DNA of 64,000 nucleotides from contig OX485809.1 in NCBI GenBank assembly GCA_950295325.1, positions 19,670,144 through 19,734,143 on the forward strand. Reading direction: 5' to 3'. The translations under genes and the position numbers were made by a program. Of this stretch, positions 21,431 through 32,547 are shown piece by piece (position 1 is the first letter of the stretch; every line of letters starts with the position of its first letter). Under the pieces are notes generated by a model. That model worked only from the letters and a program-made list of their open reading frames with translations. It did not search any database and was not told the origin of the DNA. Source of the DNA: Polytrichum commune (taxonomy: Eukaryota > Streptophyta > Polytrichopsida > Polytrichales > Polytrichaceae).

Positions 21431-24400
21431 ATGGACTCAGCTCCGATCAAAGTGAAAAGGTTTGATAAATTCATAATGGGGTCCGGAGCAAGATTGTGGA
21501 AGCTTTGGCTCATGGGTGCGTGTGTAATGCTGCTGGCAGCTATTAGTGTTGCAATTAACCTTGTGTGGGGTATGTCCTTTGTTTCCACCTTCTATCACAC
21601 CCGAGGAGCTCCTGGCATCATCGACACTGTCACATTATCCCCAATTGTAAGAAGTAACCTCACTTGTAAATTTCTTAATTGCTCTTGCTCTTTGTAATTC
21701 AATGCTGTAGTAGCTGTGCAGACATTTTGGGTCTACCTTTCTCATATTGCTGTTGATGTCTTCCACCAGATGAGATGGTCATTTTGCAGATTATCCCTCA
21801 AAGTCATCACACCACAATGTGGCCGGGTTGATGCGATTTCTGCATATTTTAGTAACACATTTACTGACATAGTTTATGAAATTACCGTCACATAATCCCC
21901 AATTGTAAGAAGTAACCTCACTTTTAATGTCCTGATTGTTCCTGGTCTGTGTAATCAAGTGCTGTCGTAGCTGTGATATTGTCCACCTTTCTCATTGCTG
22001 TGGATGTCTTCCACCCGATGAGATGGTCATTTTGCAGATTACTTATCACAGGCATCACACAATGTGAGAGGGTTATTTGCAATTTCTGCATATTTTAGTA
22101 GCACTGCTACTGACGTAGTTTGTGAATTTTGGCATAACAATGCCAGATTGAAGTTGAAAATCAGAATGAGGCGAAGGTGGACTTGGTCTGGGAGGAAATG
22201 GCTGAAGCTCCTGTGGCACGGTTGGATGGTGCAGCTGTCCAAATAAAACACCTTCTCTACGTTTTCTCTGGCTATGCCAACATTGATGAGGTTGTCAAAT
22301 TTATATCCACCTCACTTCGTTTCAAAGGCCTAACTCATCAAGAAAAGGTCCAATATAGCCAAGGAGAATCCATACATTTCTATTGACACGATGGAATTTG
22401 CAAAAGTCCCTGTGGGAAGAAACTTACCAGCATATTGCACTTGGCGCTCCTCTACCTTGACACACACTCGTTGTGAACATCGTGGCTACAAGTTCCTTGT
22501 GTGGTTATGAAGCTCGACATGTTTAGTTTTCCACATCCAGTCACAAGGCTGCACTAGATCAATGGGGTAACTTGGTGATATCAAGTGATTGTCGAGGAAT
22601 CGAGTAGAGTTTGGAATTAGGTTACAATTTGAATTGTAACCTAAGTGGCATAGATTCAGAGCATTTGAGAGTTATGAAATTTGATTCACAATCTGGAACC
22701 ACAGGCAATTCTTCACTGTACGTAAACTTCTTTGAGGTTTTGTAGAAATGCCATACACAAAAAGTTGTATATGAGCTTTTTGACAATCTTTCTGCATTAT
22801 TGTTGTGACTCTAGATCGCTACGCAAGTGAGCAGCGCAGCTGGTATTACAGAGCTACATAGTATTATTTACAGAGAAATAAGTTGTCAGAATTAGTCTAG
22901 AAATTGCCTAAGAACAGATTAAGTGGCAGGTTCATGCGCATGTGGATATTTACAACTTGAGCAACAACACGTGGGAATCAAGAATTGGAATGCCAAAAGC
23001 TATGGCTCACTCGCATCTTGGCATGGCAACTGATGGTCGTTTCATCTATGCGGTGACTGGACAGTTTGGATCACAATGTGGAAACTCAACCTCACTGAAC
23101 TTTGTGTTGGATACGAAAACAAGAACTTGGTCTTCGCTTCTTTCTCTTCCTGTTTCAAGGTACTCTTTACAAAAGCCCGTTATTGATAAAATAAAATAAA
23201 CATCGGTGTGATACCCAGACGTGGATGGGGAGCCCATTCTTCCTCATCTTGATCATGTTTTACTAAGCTTCAAGGTAGGGTCCAATGATAACACAAATTT
23301 TGGCAAAAAAAAAAACCTTGGCTCTCATGCTTCAGCCTTTCGACCTCAATTATTGCAGTACAATCAATTCTTCACCTAAGAGAATTATTATATCAGTTAA
23401 TGAGATTTAGGGTTGAGGATATGGATCCAGGTATGCACCTGCCACACAGTTATGGAGGGGAAGGTTACACGTGATGGGTGGAAGCCGAGAGGACCGTTAT
23501 GAGCCTGCTCAAGAACATTGGAGCCTTGCTGTACGCAATGGTAAGGCCTTAGAATTTGAATGGCGTCGTGAAGTCCCCATCCCGCGTGGTGGACCGCACA
23601 GGTAGTCTGATAGTTTTCAGCTGGATGATTCTTGTAGCTAATTCCATGACAATATTTTCTGTATTATCCTACTCTAATTTTAGTCCCATGTATTAAATTC
23701 TTTTCAGATTGGATGACTACCTATAACACAAGTGTTGCTGATGTTTACTGGGTCGGAGTTATTTGATTATTATCATAACCTTTGTAAGTACTGTAGTATT
23801 ACTCTCAGTTTTAACATGGACGTTTCATTAGATTAACCCCCATTTGATTTTGGAGTTCTCCCAGTATAAGTAGCAGTTCCAATGTTGTGCTGATGAGGTC
23901 GCCTAAGAAGATGATCTTTCATAGCATGTTTGTTCTGATAACATTGATCATTACAATGGGTAGAGAACAAGGTGATTACATTAGGAGCCATCCAGCAATT
24001 TCTTGCTTCTTTCTCTTCACACAGAGTGTGGTAATGCAACTACTATTAATGTGAAATGATAAATATGTTTTGCAGAGCATGTGTGGTTACAAGGGACCGC
24101 CTTTACGTTATAGGTGGCCAAGAGGGTGATTTCAAGGCAAAGCTGGGATCCCCAATTTTCAAATGTTCACGGCAAAAGGAGGTGCTACTACTGCTTCCTA
24201 ATGAACTCCACATTCAAGGGGATGGGTTATGTCAGGAATTATAATTGCATAACTAAAAGTGATAAACTTCACCTTGGACCTGCAATGCTAATGAAAGCTT
24301 TACAATACTGCACGCTGTTGATTGCAGGTTGTGTATGGAGATATGTTTATGCTGGAGGAGAATGCAAAGAGATGGAAGCAACTGTCAAGCATGCCCAAAC

Positions 24401-24950
24401 CAAACTCACACATCGAATTTGCTTGGGTCACAGTGAACCACGGTATTGTCATTGTTGGTGGCTCGACAGAAAAGAATCCGCTGACCAAGAAGATGGTACT
24501 GCTTGATACTATCTTTCATTTCAACACACATACCCAGGTGAGCTGTTAATTCACACTACTTCCACATCTTCAATATTATACTTATTTTGCATCAGTACAT
24601 AGTGTCCCCCCCTATAGTAATGCAGAATAAGAATAAGTCCAGTAAACGTGTGTATATTACCAACTTTGTCAGCAACTTTGTCCAATTTCAACCTAAACCT
24701 GCAAGACCCTACTTCTATCTCCAATTCCCCATCTCGTAAGTTCCAAGGTGCAAATGTGTAATTTTTGGTACCGCAGGTGTGGAGAATTTTGGGTCGCATG
24801 CCATATAGAGCGAAAACAGTTTTGGCTGCATATTGGGAAGGATGGCTGTATTTCACATCTGGGCAACGAGACAAAGGAGCGCTCAACCCTGAACCAAAAA
24901 GAATTACGGCCAGAACATGGAGGACTAAGCTGCATGCTGAGACCTATTGA
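21431..24950 (+). CDS. Membrane-anchored kelch-repeat protein (At3g27220 type), 7 exons
   Basis: Exons 21431-21646, 22147-22290, 22930-23159, 23431-23601, 24076-24181, 24328-24537 and 24777-24950 join in frame to 416 codons plus stop. One hydrophobic segment at about residues 21-45 suggests a type II membrane anchor. The rest is a six-bladed kelch propeller: LLYVFSGYANID, FIYAVTGQFG, RLHVMGGSRED, RLYVIGGQEGDF, GIVIVGGSTEK and WLYFTSGQRDKG. The pattern and length fit the Arabidopsis At3g27220 family (about 426 aa), annotated as galactose oxidase/kelch superfamily. Such domains bind proteins or glycans; no catalytic motif is seen. Exon 2 uses a weak donor (GAG|GTTGTC). Intron 1 contains a tandem copy of the exon-1 end and donor. 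The start ATG follows a short out-of-frame ATG at 21417. All phases agree, so the structure is well supported. Confidence 0.88.
21632..22130 (+). repeat. Tandem duplication covering the exon 1 end and 5' splice site of the kelch gene
   Basis: About 21632-21883 and 21890-22130 are diverged copies. Both hold CACAT(T/A)ATCCCCAATT, the donor GTAAGAAGTAACCTCACTT, GATGTCTTCCACC, GATGAGATGGTCATTTTGCA and TTCTGCATATTTTAGTA. The donor copies are 258 bp apart and the later block 246 bp apart. The second copy lies wholly in intron 1, and in it the exon-like part would read through a stop (TAA before TCCCC) if included in frame. Confidence 0.85.
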
Positions 24951-25923
24951 ATGTGAACATTGCACTTCACATGAAAGGTAGGTTGTTAATTGGAGGGGTA
25001 TTGATTACCAGAGCAAGTTGGTATTTCTTCCCACGATTATAGCTGTAGTTGATAATCAAGGAAGAGATTCTTGTGCTAACCCAACTAGGAAAAATGCAGG
25101 ACCACTAGTTTCACTGCTTATACAGACATGTGTAGGAAAATTAAATGCCACACTTGCCATGCGTTTCCTGAAATTAGGATCTATTGAAGAAAAGCAAGAT
25201 GCCAAGAAATTAAACCCTAAACCTGTCCAATGTGTTGGGTTTTGAAAACATGGGTGCCATACTTGCTTCAACTTGTTTACATCCTCAGGTCCCTCACAAT
25301 TTGGACCAAATAACCTTTCCTGCGACGTTGCTCTCAGGACACCTACAATCACAAGGAGACCTCATGTGTTACATCATTCCTTGAACACCACTCGCCACCA
25401 CCGCCTACCTTAGACCCTCCATAGCTAATTGTTTTCAAACTCCAGCTATTTAGTGAAGGTTATGTACTATACACCAAGAAGATAAAAGACCAAAACCCGC
25501 AGATGGGGTATTCCACATATTAAATTGCCATTAAAAGGCAAAAAAATCACTTAAGGGAGTGCCCAAAACAGGCATATCCAATAAATAGTTGCTATGGAGC
25601 TCCTTCTAGTGTCAAAAATGTAATCAAATGGAAGCATGGAAATTGGTATGAGCCATGGGCTGCTGCTCCACACCCGTACCCTATCTAAGACTCAATGGAT
25701 TTCATTCTCTGTGTGTTAATCTACGAAGCAAGTGATACATGGAGTCGAGGAATCATCTTCTCCTGTAAGGTATAATCCAAGTAGAGGCAATTTAATCCTA
25801 AATTGTAGCCAAGTCTTCCCTCTTGCAGTCCAATTCCCGCAACACGATGCTACTCTCACTCTCCCGATCGGCCTCCTCAGGTGATTTGCTGGACTCACCA
25901 AATTGCAAGACAGCAAACCTACC
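24951..25923. other. 3' flank of the kelch gene and convergent COX17
   Basis: The two genes converge here. There is no additional gene; frames at 25018-25352 are unsupported. Shared 3'-UTR sequence is expected. Confidence 0.5.
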
Positions 25924-26205
25924 CTACACTTTGAAACCCTCACTGCGAAGGCATTGCAGGTGTGCGTCAATCCATTTACCACAGGCGTCCTGACCATGCT
26001 CCACGACACACTCGTCTCGCAGCTTCTTCGTCTCCGGACACGCACAACAGATTTTTTTCTTCGGAGCATCCGTGGCGATGGTGGCAACCGCATTGGTTTC
26101 GCTGACCACTCCCTTAGCCAACGCTGCGGCACCATCATTTCCATCTACAAAAGCACCAGCCGCGGAACCTGCTTTGCCCGAATCTTGGCTCGTAAAGTTC
26201 CCCAT
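25924..26205 (-). CDS. COX17: COX17 mitochondrial copper chaperone
   Basis: The 93-residue protein starts at ATG 26205; the longer open frame to 26226 begins with GTG and is not used. Residues 53-54 are the Cys-Cys that, with the CxC at 54-56, make the copper site (KKICCACPE). Twin CX9C motifs are Cys56-Cys66 and Cys75-Cys85, which form the disulphide-linked helical hairpin. COX17 picks up Cu(I) in the intermembrane space and hands it to SCO1 and COX11 for cytochrome c oxidase assembly. The C-terminal 45 residues are almost identical to the plant family pattern, ending …LRSEGFKV. The Ala/Gly-rich N-terminus makes the protein longer than Arabidopsis COX17 (about 74 aa). It is intronless, convergent with the kelch gene and looks functional. 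A 5'-UTR intron is possible (CCTTGTAG upstream at about 26275). Confidence 0.93.
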   Translation of the reverse strand: MGNFTSQDSGKAGSAAGAFVDGNDGAAALAKGVVSETNAVATIATDAPKKKICCACPETKKLRDECVVEHGQDACGKWIDAHLQCLRSEGFKV

Positions 26206-28949
26206 TCTTGTAAAACCCCACTCCACCGAACCCTAATCCTGCAAAACCTTCTTCAACAGGTTTCTTGATTGTGCTACAAGGGGAAGAAGATGAATGAATG
26301 AGCAGCAAGTTAAGCTAGGAGATTCAAGAAGAAAGCCGTGTCGTCATGAAAGGTGATGAGACAACAATTGAAGCGTAAACCCTAGTGTGCAGTACAAGTG
26401 TTCGTATTGCCAAGTACAAGTTGCGGTGTTGCTTTGCGACGTGGAAGAAAAATTGTCTTCCGGTGCGGAAGAATCGAAGGATCGAAGAGTCCCCACGAAT
26501 AACCCTACAAGCTCCCGAAGTTCCAAAGGAAGCTTCAGCTGGGCAAAGGGAGCGGATGGATGAACTTTGCACACTCCCAATGGACGGAGTGGAGGAATGG
26601 ATGGGATGGATGAAAGTATGAAAGGTAGGGACATTTCCATTTGAAAAGTGAATACGGAATGCTCCTGTTATCAAGCAACAATGGCAAGACCTAAGTTCAT
26701 ATAATAAAAAATACTTAAAGCCAAATGTGGTTCTTGGATTTGGTTCACAACCTTGACAATGCTTGTGGGACAAATGAAAGGATTGATTGACTCTAAACCC
26801 ATTGCTCCAAGACAATGATTCTTGTAATGCCATAAAAGATAGTAACATTTTTTTATTTACTTTTTGGTCTAAGGTTATTTTCATGGTTGTGACGTAAAGA
26901 AAAATCATGTTATTTGAGACTTACTTTATAACTATTAAATAATCATCATCGTCGTCGTCATCATCATCACCATAGTGATGACATACTAGCGTCTAACTTT
27001 ATTAAAAGAAACTTTAACCTCGTACTTGGGACACAATTTCACTTCTAAATTCAAAGAAGTTCTCAAAATGTTGAAATTTTTTATTGGAACCATGATGTTT
27101 TCTTCCATCTCCTTGGAATTTGATGTTGTCATTTTAGCAAGGGTGTGTAATGTTGGTTAGCTTCAACTCGAGTAAACACGACTATTACATGAGTCTTATG
27201 CACCCGTACGTACACAATCTCCTACATCGATGAAATGACAGTACAAATCTACCAGTGGTCTACATTTATGGGTGGATGTTTGGTAGGTAGTGAGTGTTGC
27301 AAGATTGGTTTACGGTGGGTATTAGGAACTAAATTTAAGAGATATTCATATCATTGACATACAAAAAAGTATAACCCACAATTACATTTAAGAAAAAACA
27401 CCGCATCCCAATATAATTTTGAGAATAATTTTTTTTCACACTTGCTAAATATAATCAAATGCAAGACACTATATGTACTCTTGGTAACATCACGTTCATC
27501 ACAAGTAGAGAGAGCATACCTGTGATATTTGCATTGTTATTGGATGCATTGAACTCATTATTTTCAAATATAGTATACGATGCCAAGATCATTGACTTTG
27601 AGTGCATATAACACCTTATGATCATTAGAAACGATTTCAACACTAAATATAAAGTCTTTTAATTAAAACAAAAATGATTGTATTGGACTTAATTTATAAA
27701 ATTAAGTGCTTTCGTAAGGAAGATCTTATAACGTATCCACCGGGCCTTACAATGGTTGTTGGAAGCTTAAAACTATGTTCATGTATAAAATCCCTTTGTG
27801 TGGCATTTGCTATCAATAACTCGTCAATCACTTTCTGTCGACAAAAACAACACAAAAAAAGTAAGAAACTTTGAAATGTTTCCAAAATGTCTCGACATGA
27901 TTATGTTTTTATGCCCAATGTTTTATAGATTGATACATCATCATCACACATCCTCAAATCCACAATGTAGATTATATGCAACTATCAAGCCGCAACTTCT
28001 AATTCACAATCAAAGAAGAGAAGGTGTGGGATCGATAGGGCACCCACCACAATAGAGGAGCATATTGCAACGTATTTCTACTTTACATGTTGTTGGTAGA
28101 TGTTATGGGTGATATTTCTTCTTCACTATCAGCCTTTGCCTTCTATAGACACACAATCCGGTTTGGAGGACATACCATCTATAATGAAATTTCAATTTTA
28201 TAGTGGCAAACCACATTCAAGTGATTCCATCTGTACATCCCACCCACCATCTTCTGTACATATTTTCTCTCATAAACACATTATTCTGTCATGGATGTCT
28301 TGAAAATGATGACGACCTCTTTCGACTTTAAATTCACATGCCCAAAATGTATAGTGCCTGAGTGTGGTGAATATAAGAAAAAAAAATACAAAAATTCTTA
28401 GATAAATTTCATCAACTTCTTGTCAAATACTACATCTCTACACATTCTTTAGGAATAACTTGGAAACTTTATCGCACTTTATACATACAACATATGCATT
28501 GGAACGCATGCTATGAGTTTACACAATCCACACATGTACATCTATATATGTATATTACTTACTTCAAAATATTAAAACGAAAATATTTATTTTAAAAATA
28601 TTTTGTATGGGCACAAGTAAAATTTTGGCCACATTGTGATCCCACGTTTCACATTTGAAAGTGTAAGTTATAGAGGCAAATCGTCCTTCACCGTCACAAA
28701 TAATGGACAAATGCCCATTTAAAATACAATCAACGTTACCAATAAATATCTCATTTGTAATATCCATCCCATGGAAGGGTTTTTTCTAGCATGATCTTAG
28801 ACAATACACCACCTTAGTCCACCCAACTATGGTGGGGGGTCCTTGGACCTTGTTGTATGGGTACCTCAAAGCCCTTTGGGGGGATACCATGTCCGGTATC
28901 TTCAAGGCACTAGTGGCTAGCTAGGAACTAGTATAGTGTGTCACTATAG
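26206..28949. other. COX17 5' flank and AT-rich intergenic DNA
   Basis: 26206-26650 is the likely COX17 leader and promoter; both strands hold open but unconserved frames (26324-26908 minus, 26385-26621 plus). A trinucleotide microsatellite (ATC/GTC repeats) sits at about 26942-26972. The remainder is AT-rich without recognisable features. Confidence 0.5.
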
Positions 28950-29060
28950 TGTCCATCCTCGAAAAGGGGAGAGTAGTATTGTCCCAATGTCCCCTTGTTC
29001 AGTGGGCATCGGGTCATTGGCATTACAAACGGACACTTTATTCACGCCAGCCCCTTGCTA
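28950..29060 (+). repeat. Foldback repeat, copy 1
   Basis: AGTGTCCATCC...AAAAGGGGAGAGTAGTATTG, then GTTCAGTGGGCATCGGGTCATTGG, then GGACACTTTATTCACGCCAGCC. The same ordered blocks recur at 29500-29610. The ends AGTGTC and GGACACT are inverted. Confidence 0.65.
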
Positions 29061-29499
29061 AAAAGGGACAGGAGTTTCTATTTGTCTATCTACAACACTC
29101 TGCAACTTTAATGTTTGGTTTTTGATGATCCAGATCCACCAACTTCTATCTTTTGCTTCATGTATATATGTATCAAAAAAACACAAAAAAAAACTTTATT
29201 TATAATACAGAACTAGCTCAAAGCGAACACTTGTCTCAGGTAGAAAGGATAGGGCCGGTTGGCTCTCAACAAACTTTCCTGCCTATGATAAAGATCACTA
29301 GCAGCCCCAAGCCATGTTTACCATCACAACGCTCAAACGGACAATGAAGCGTATCGAACCCGGACCGTTTAATGGTAGTACAAACGTTCCAACCAACCCT
29401 GGAACCATGACTTGGTGTCCTATAAACAAAAGCCAACACCCATATATACCAACGCGACTAATCAACACCACTTAGGTTACTAATAGCTACCCCCAGTTA

Positions 29500-29610
29500 C
29501 TAAAGTGTCTATTCCCGAAAGGGGAGAGTAGTCTCGATACAATGGCCCTTTGTCCTGTGGGCTCTGGCCCATTGTCGAGACGAAGAGACACTCTATTCAC
29601 GCCGGCCCCC
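29500..29610 (+). repeat. Foldback repeat, copy 2 (strong hairpin)
   Basis: AGTGTCT...GTCTCGATACAATGGCCC, a 17-nt loop, GGCCCATTGTCGAGAC...AGAGACACT: the two halves are inverted complements with a single-base bulge, so the strand can form a stem of about 16 bp plus an outer 7-bp stem. It ends TATTCACGCCGGC, as in copy 1. Confidence 0.7.
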
Positions 29611-31860
29611 CCAAAAAGGAGGCAGGTGTTCATATATATCAAAAAAACCAACACAGTCGATGCCGAGTATGAATAGGATCGCTATAACAATAACGCTTCA
29701 AAATGAAGTCCATCGCAAGTAGTGTGACCCTGCAAGAGTCGTCATTCTTACATAAGGAGTTTTTTTGAAGGCGAAAGATTTGCCCCATGTTAAGTGTTGG
29801 GTTATAGTGTTGAATAGATGACTTGATGCATGTCACCCTTCCTCTCCATCTTCCATCATTATGTACATACACAACATGGAACCATTATGCGTAATTCATA
29901 ATTTTAAGATTGACACATACTATACATACAAGACAACGTTGGCCTTGCTGAATTTTATGCACCAAATTAGCAATTAGGAATATAGGTCAATCCTAGTCTT
30001 CATGAACAAAAATGTTTTTTTTTTTGGTTACGGACATTATTGAATTCTTTCTAATAATTTCTCCTCGAAATATGTTTCTTTTTTGGTTTTTGACAACTTT
30101 AATGTCCATTGCAAGGGGTGATATAAACGCATAATTTGATTGTGGTAACATGGATCCATGTAACCTTTTTATCTACAATATTTGCATCCTCGTGTGTAGA
30201 CAATGAGTGCACATTCATAACCACATGTGCTGCCACAAACATGACTAAAAAAGGGAGATGTTTTGGGTTGAACAATTTTTTTTGCTTCGGGGTTCAGATT
30301 GTATATATATAGTTGTTGAAGCAAATGCGCTTTGATACTTGTGGAATACGAACTTAACTCCCATTACTTTTTATGATCCATTGTGCTTTGTGGATGGAGT
30401 GAGAGAGCCAACAACTGGGAATATCTTCCATGTTTTTGTATCCGGGAAATTCGATGCAAGGGTTTTTTCCCATCCAACTTCTACGCGTATTGGGTTGTAT
30501 GTTGTGTTTGCTTCAGGGTTGATTACATTTATTCTGTGAGCATTTTAACATTGGAGTCAACATGGACATATTAGAGAATAAAAACAGAGAATTCTACCTG
30601 AAATGATTCGCACCCTAGCTAGCTAGTAGCTTGTATTCCATTGCTTCAAAGTTTGTGACCACAATAGTAGTAACAATCTGCACACAATATACATGGTGTA
30701 CATTGCAACTTCACAAAGCATAGCCAGTTGTTTGTATTTAACTATACATGCAACAAAGTTAATATTTGATGGCAACAAAAATATGTTTGGGGTTAGAGCG
30801 GACCTCCATATACGGTCCCTTATATATGCCTACGGCTTGTAGCTAGCCAATAAACATGCAAGTACACCCTTTTAAATAGCACAGTAGCTAGCTACACCAT
30901 ATATAACAAACCATCAAGGGTTTTAATTGATCCTAGATATATTCCTTGATTACTAAACTTCTTTACTTGACATGAGAGGGGGACCGCCTCGACTCTTGTT
31001 ATATTAGCAATACATGAAAACTAAATTACGTTTATTAATCAAATACCTATTCAAAGTACGAAATACCAAACCATTTTGCACAATGAAATTTATAGAATAT
31101 ACCTAATATTTTTAAAGCAAAATTGAAAGATTTGTACAAGATCCAAATTTCATAAATGTGACACAAGATTGCCTTGATAAACTGTAGATTTCTTCCTAAA
31201 TTGCTGAACTTCTTAGCTTGGCATGATGAGACTACCAAAAGTCGTTTGAGCAATATGTAAAAACTAAGATATGCATGCGATATTTGGTTATTTTCTTTAA
31301 TCAGACACCTATATTTAATTGGTGTTGTATCAGACCATTCGTGCAATTCACAATGCACCTAGAGTGCGTAGCTTGGTCAGAAAGAGGAAACACACAAACA
31401 ATCCATAATTTCAACTCACAAATTTTTGAAGGTGATGAGAGTGAAGGCCTTTTGAAAACAAGAGGAAGTAGAGCCATTGCATTGGAGGAACCGAAGCTCT
31501 TGAGAAGCATGTGTTATGTTGGATGGAAGGATACCCTAATGTGAATGGGGACAAAGAATTAAAAAATAAAAAAATCACTCAAGTAATGGGTATGGATACC
31601 CTTGGCCAAAAATCATGCCCATCAGGTAATGGGTTTAGGATGAAGAATACTCTTGCCTGGTAAAGATACATGATGAATATTACCAGGTAAGACTAACCCT
31701 TTAACCATCTTTGGCCTTTTGACCCTCATACCCACCCAACAATATTGGTCCCAAGCGGAGAGAGAGAATGATCACATACGAGCGTACCTCTCATTCAGCC
31801 AACATGAAACTTGATCATAATTAAGTAGGTTTGTGACCAATCCATCTCAATAAGGGAGAA
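29611..31860. other. AT-rich intergenic DNA
   Basis: I see no gene or RNA. Frames such as 31047-31358 and 31275-31544 overlap antisense and lack conserved features. Confidence 0.45.
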
Positions 31861-32091
31861 CTACACTACTAAATATGATATTTAGTGTCAGTTACTATTT
31901 GGAGTTACACAATGCTATATCTATTTATCATACTGTGTACCTTATATTTTACCATAATATGTCAATTTGGTTGTTTGGACATTATAGAGCATTAACAACT
32001 TTACTCGGTAAAAAATCACATCAATAGTAAAAGGATATAGTGTTGCGTAAGTCCAAATAGTAAGTGACACTACATAACATATTTAGTGTAG
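31861..32091. mobile_element. 231-bp MITE with about 55-bp inverted repeats
   Basis: The start CTACACTACTAAATATGATA...TTAGTGTCAGTTACTATTTGGAGTTAC and the end …AAGTCCAAATAGTAAGTGACACTACATAACATATTTAGTGTAG are inverted complements with few mismatches over about 55 bp. The core is AT-rich. It lies about 370 bp upstream of the PPR start codon, so it may affect that promoter. The TTAGTGTCA words also occur at 20.8 and 58.1 kb, suggesting a wider family. Confidence 0.75.
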
Positions 32092-32442
32092 ACTATTTTT
32101 GAATATTTAAATACTAATTACGGTGTCAAATCAAGTAAACTTAATAACCTCTGGGTAGGGTAGTGCATACTCTCTCTAAGGCTTTGTGTTGGATGAATGT
32201 GAGGCACGCTCGTAAGGCGAAAATGTCCTTTTTACTCGCCGCTTTTTTACCTTGTCCGTTTTACTGTGGTCAGGGCCCCTCCTATCCTAACAGTTGTCCA
32301 CCCCACGCCGGAGGCAGAGGGAGCAGTTTTGCAATCCCATTTCCAATTTCTGAAGCACACAGCAACATGATAGCTAAGTTAACGATTCTTTGATAGAGCA
32401 GATGATGACGGAGAAGATCATCGTGGTGGAATTACCAACGCA

Positions 32443-32547
32443 ATGAGTGACACGAGCCATGGCGATTGCATGCTCTCTGTCTGCAGGCAATTCTGCTCAC
32501 AGTCCGCTTCTCTTTCGGCCAACAATTTCTCTCAATTTGCACCTTAA
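32443..32547 (+). promoter_or_regulatory. Upstream ORF overlapping the PPR start codon
   Basis: An ATG at 32443, 16 nt before the main ATG and in a different frame, opens a 34-codon reading frame (MSDTSHGDCMLSV…) that ends with TAA inside exon 1. If the leader is transcribed from upstream, ribosomes meeting this ATG first would miss the main start, giving translational damping. No evidence shows whether the transcript includes it. Confidence 0.4.

Noticed and set aside
21124-21588. 154-residue minus-strand ORF
   Set aside because: Antisense to kelch exon 1 and its leader; the plus-strand exon chain is coherent over seven exons.
25924-26226. 100-residue COX17 starting at 26226
   Set aside because: The first codon is GTG; the ATG at 26205 is the plausible start.
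26324-26908. 194-residue minus-strand ORF upstream of COX17
   Set aside because: Open by chance in the COX17 leader; overlaps another frame and shows no domain or splice connection.
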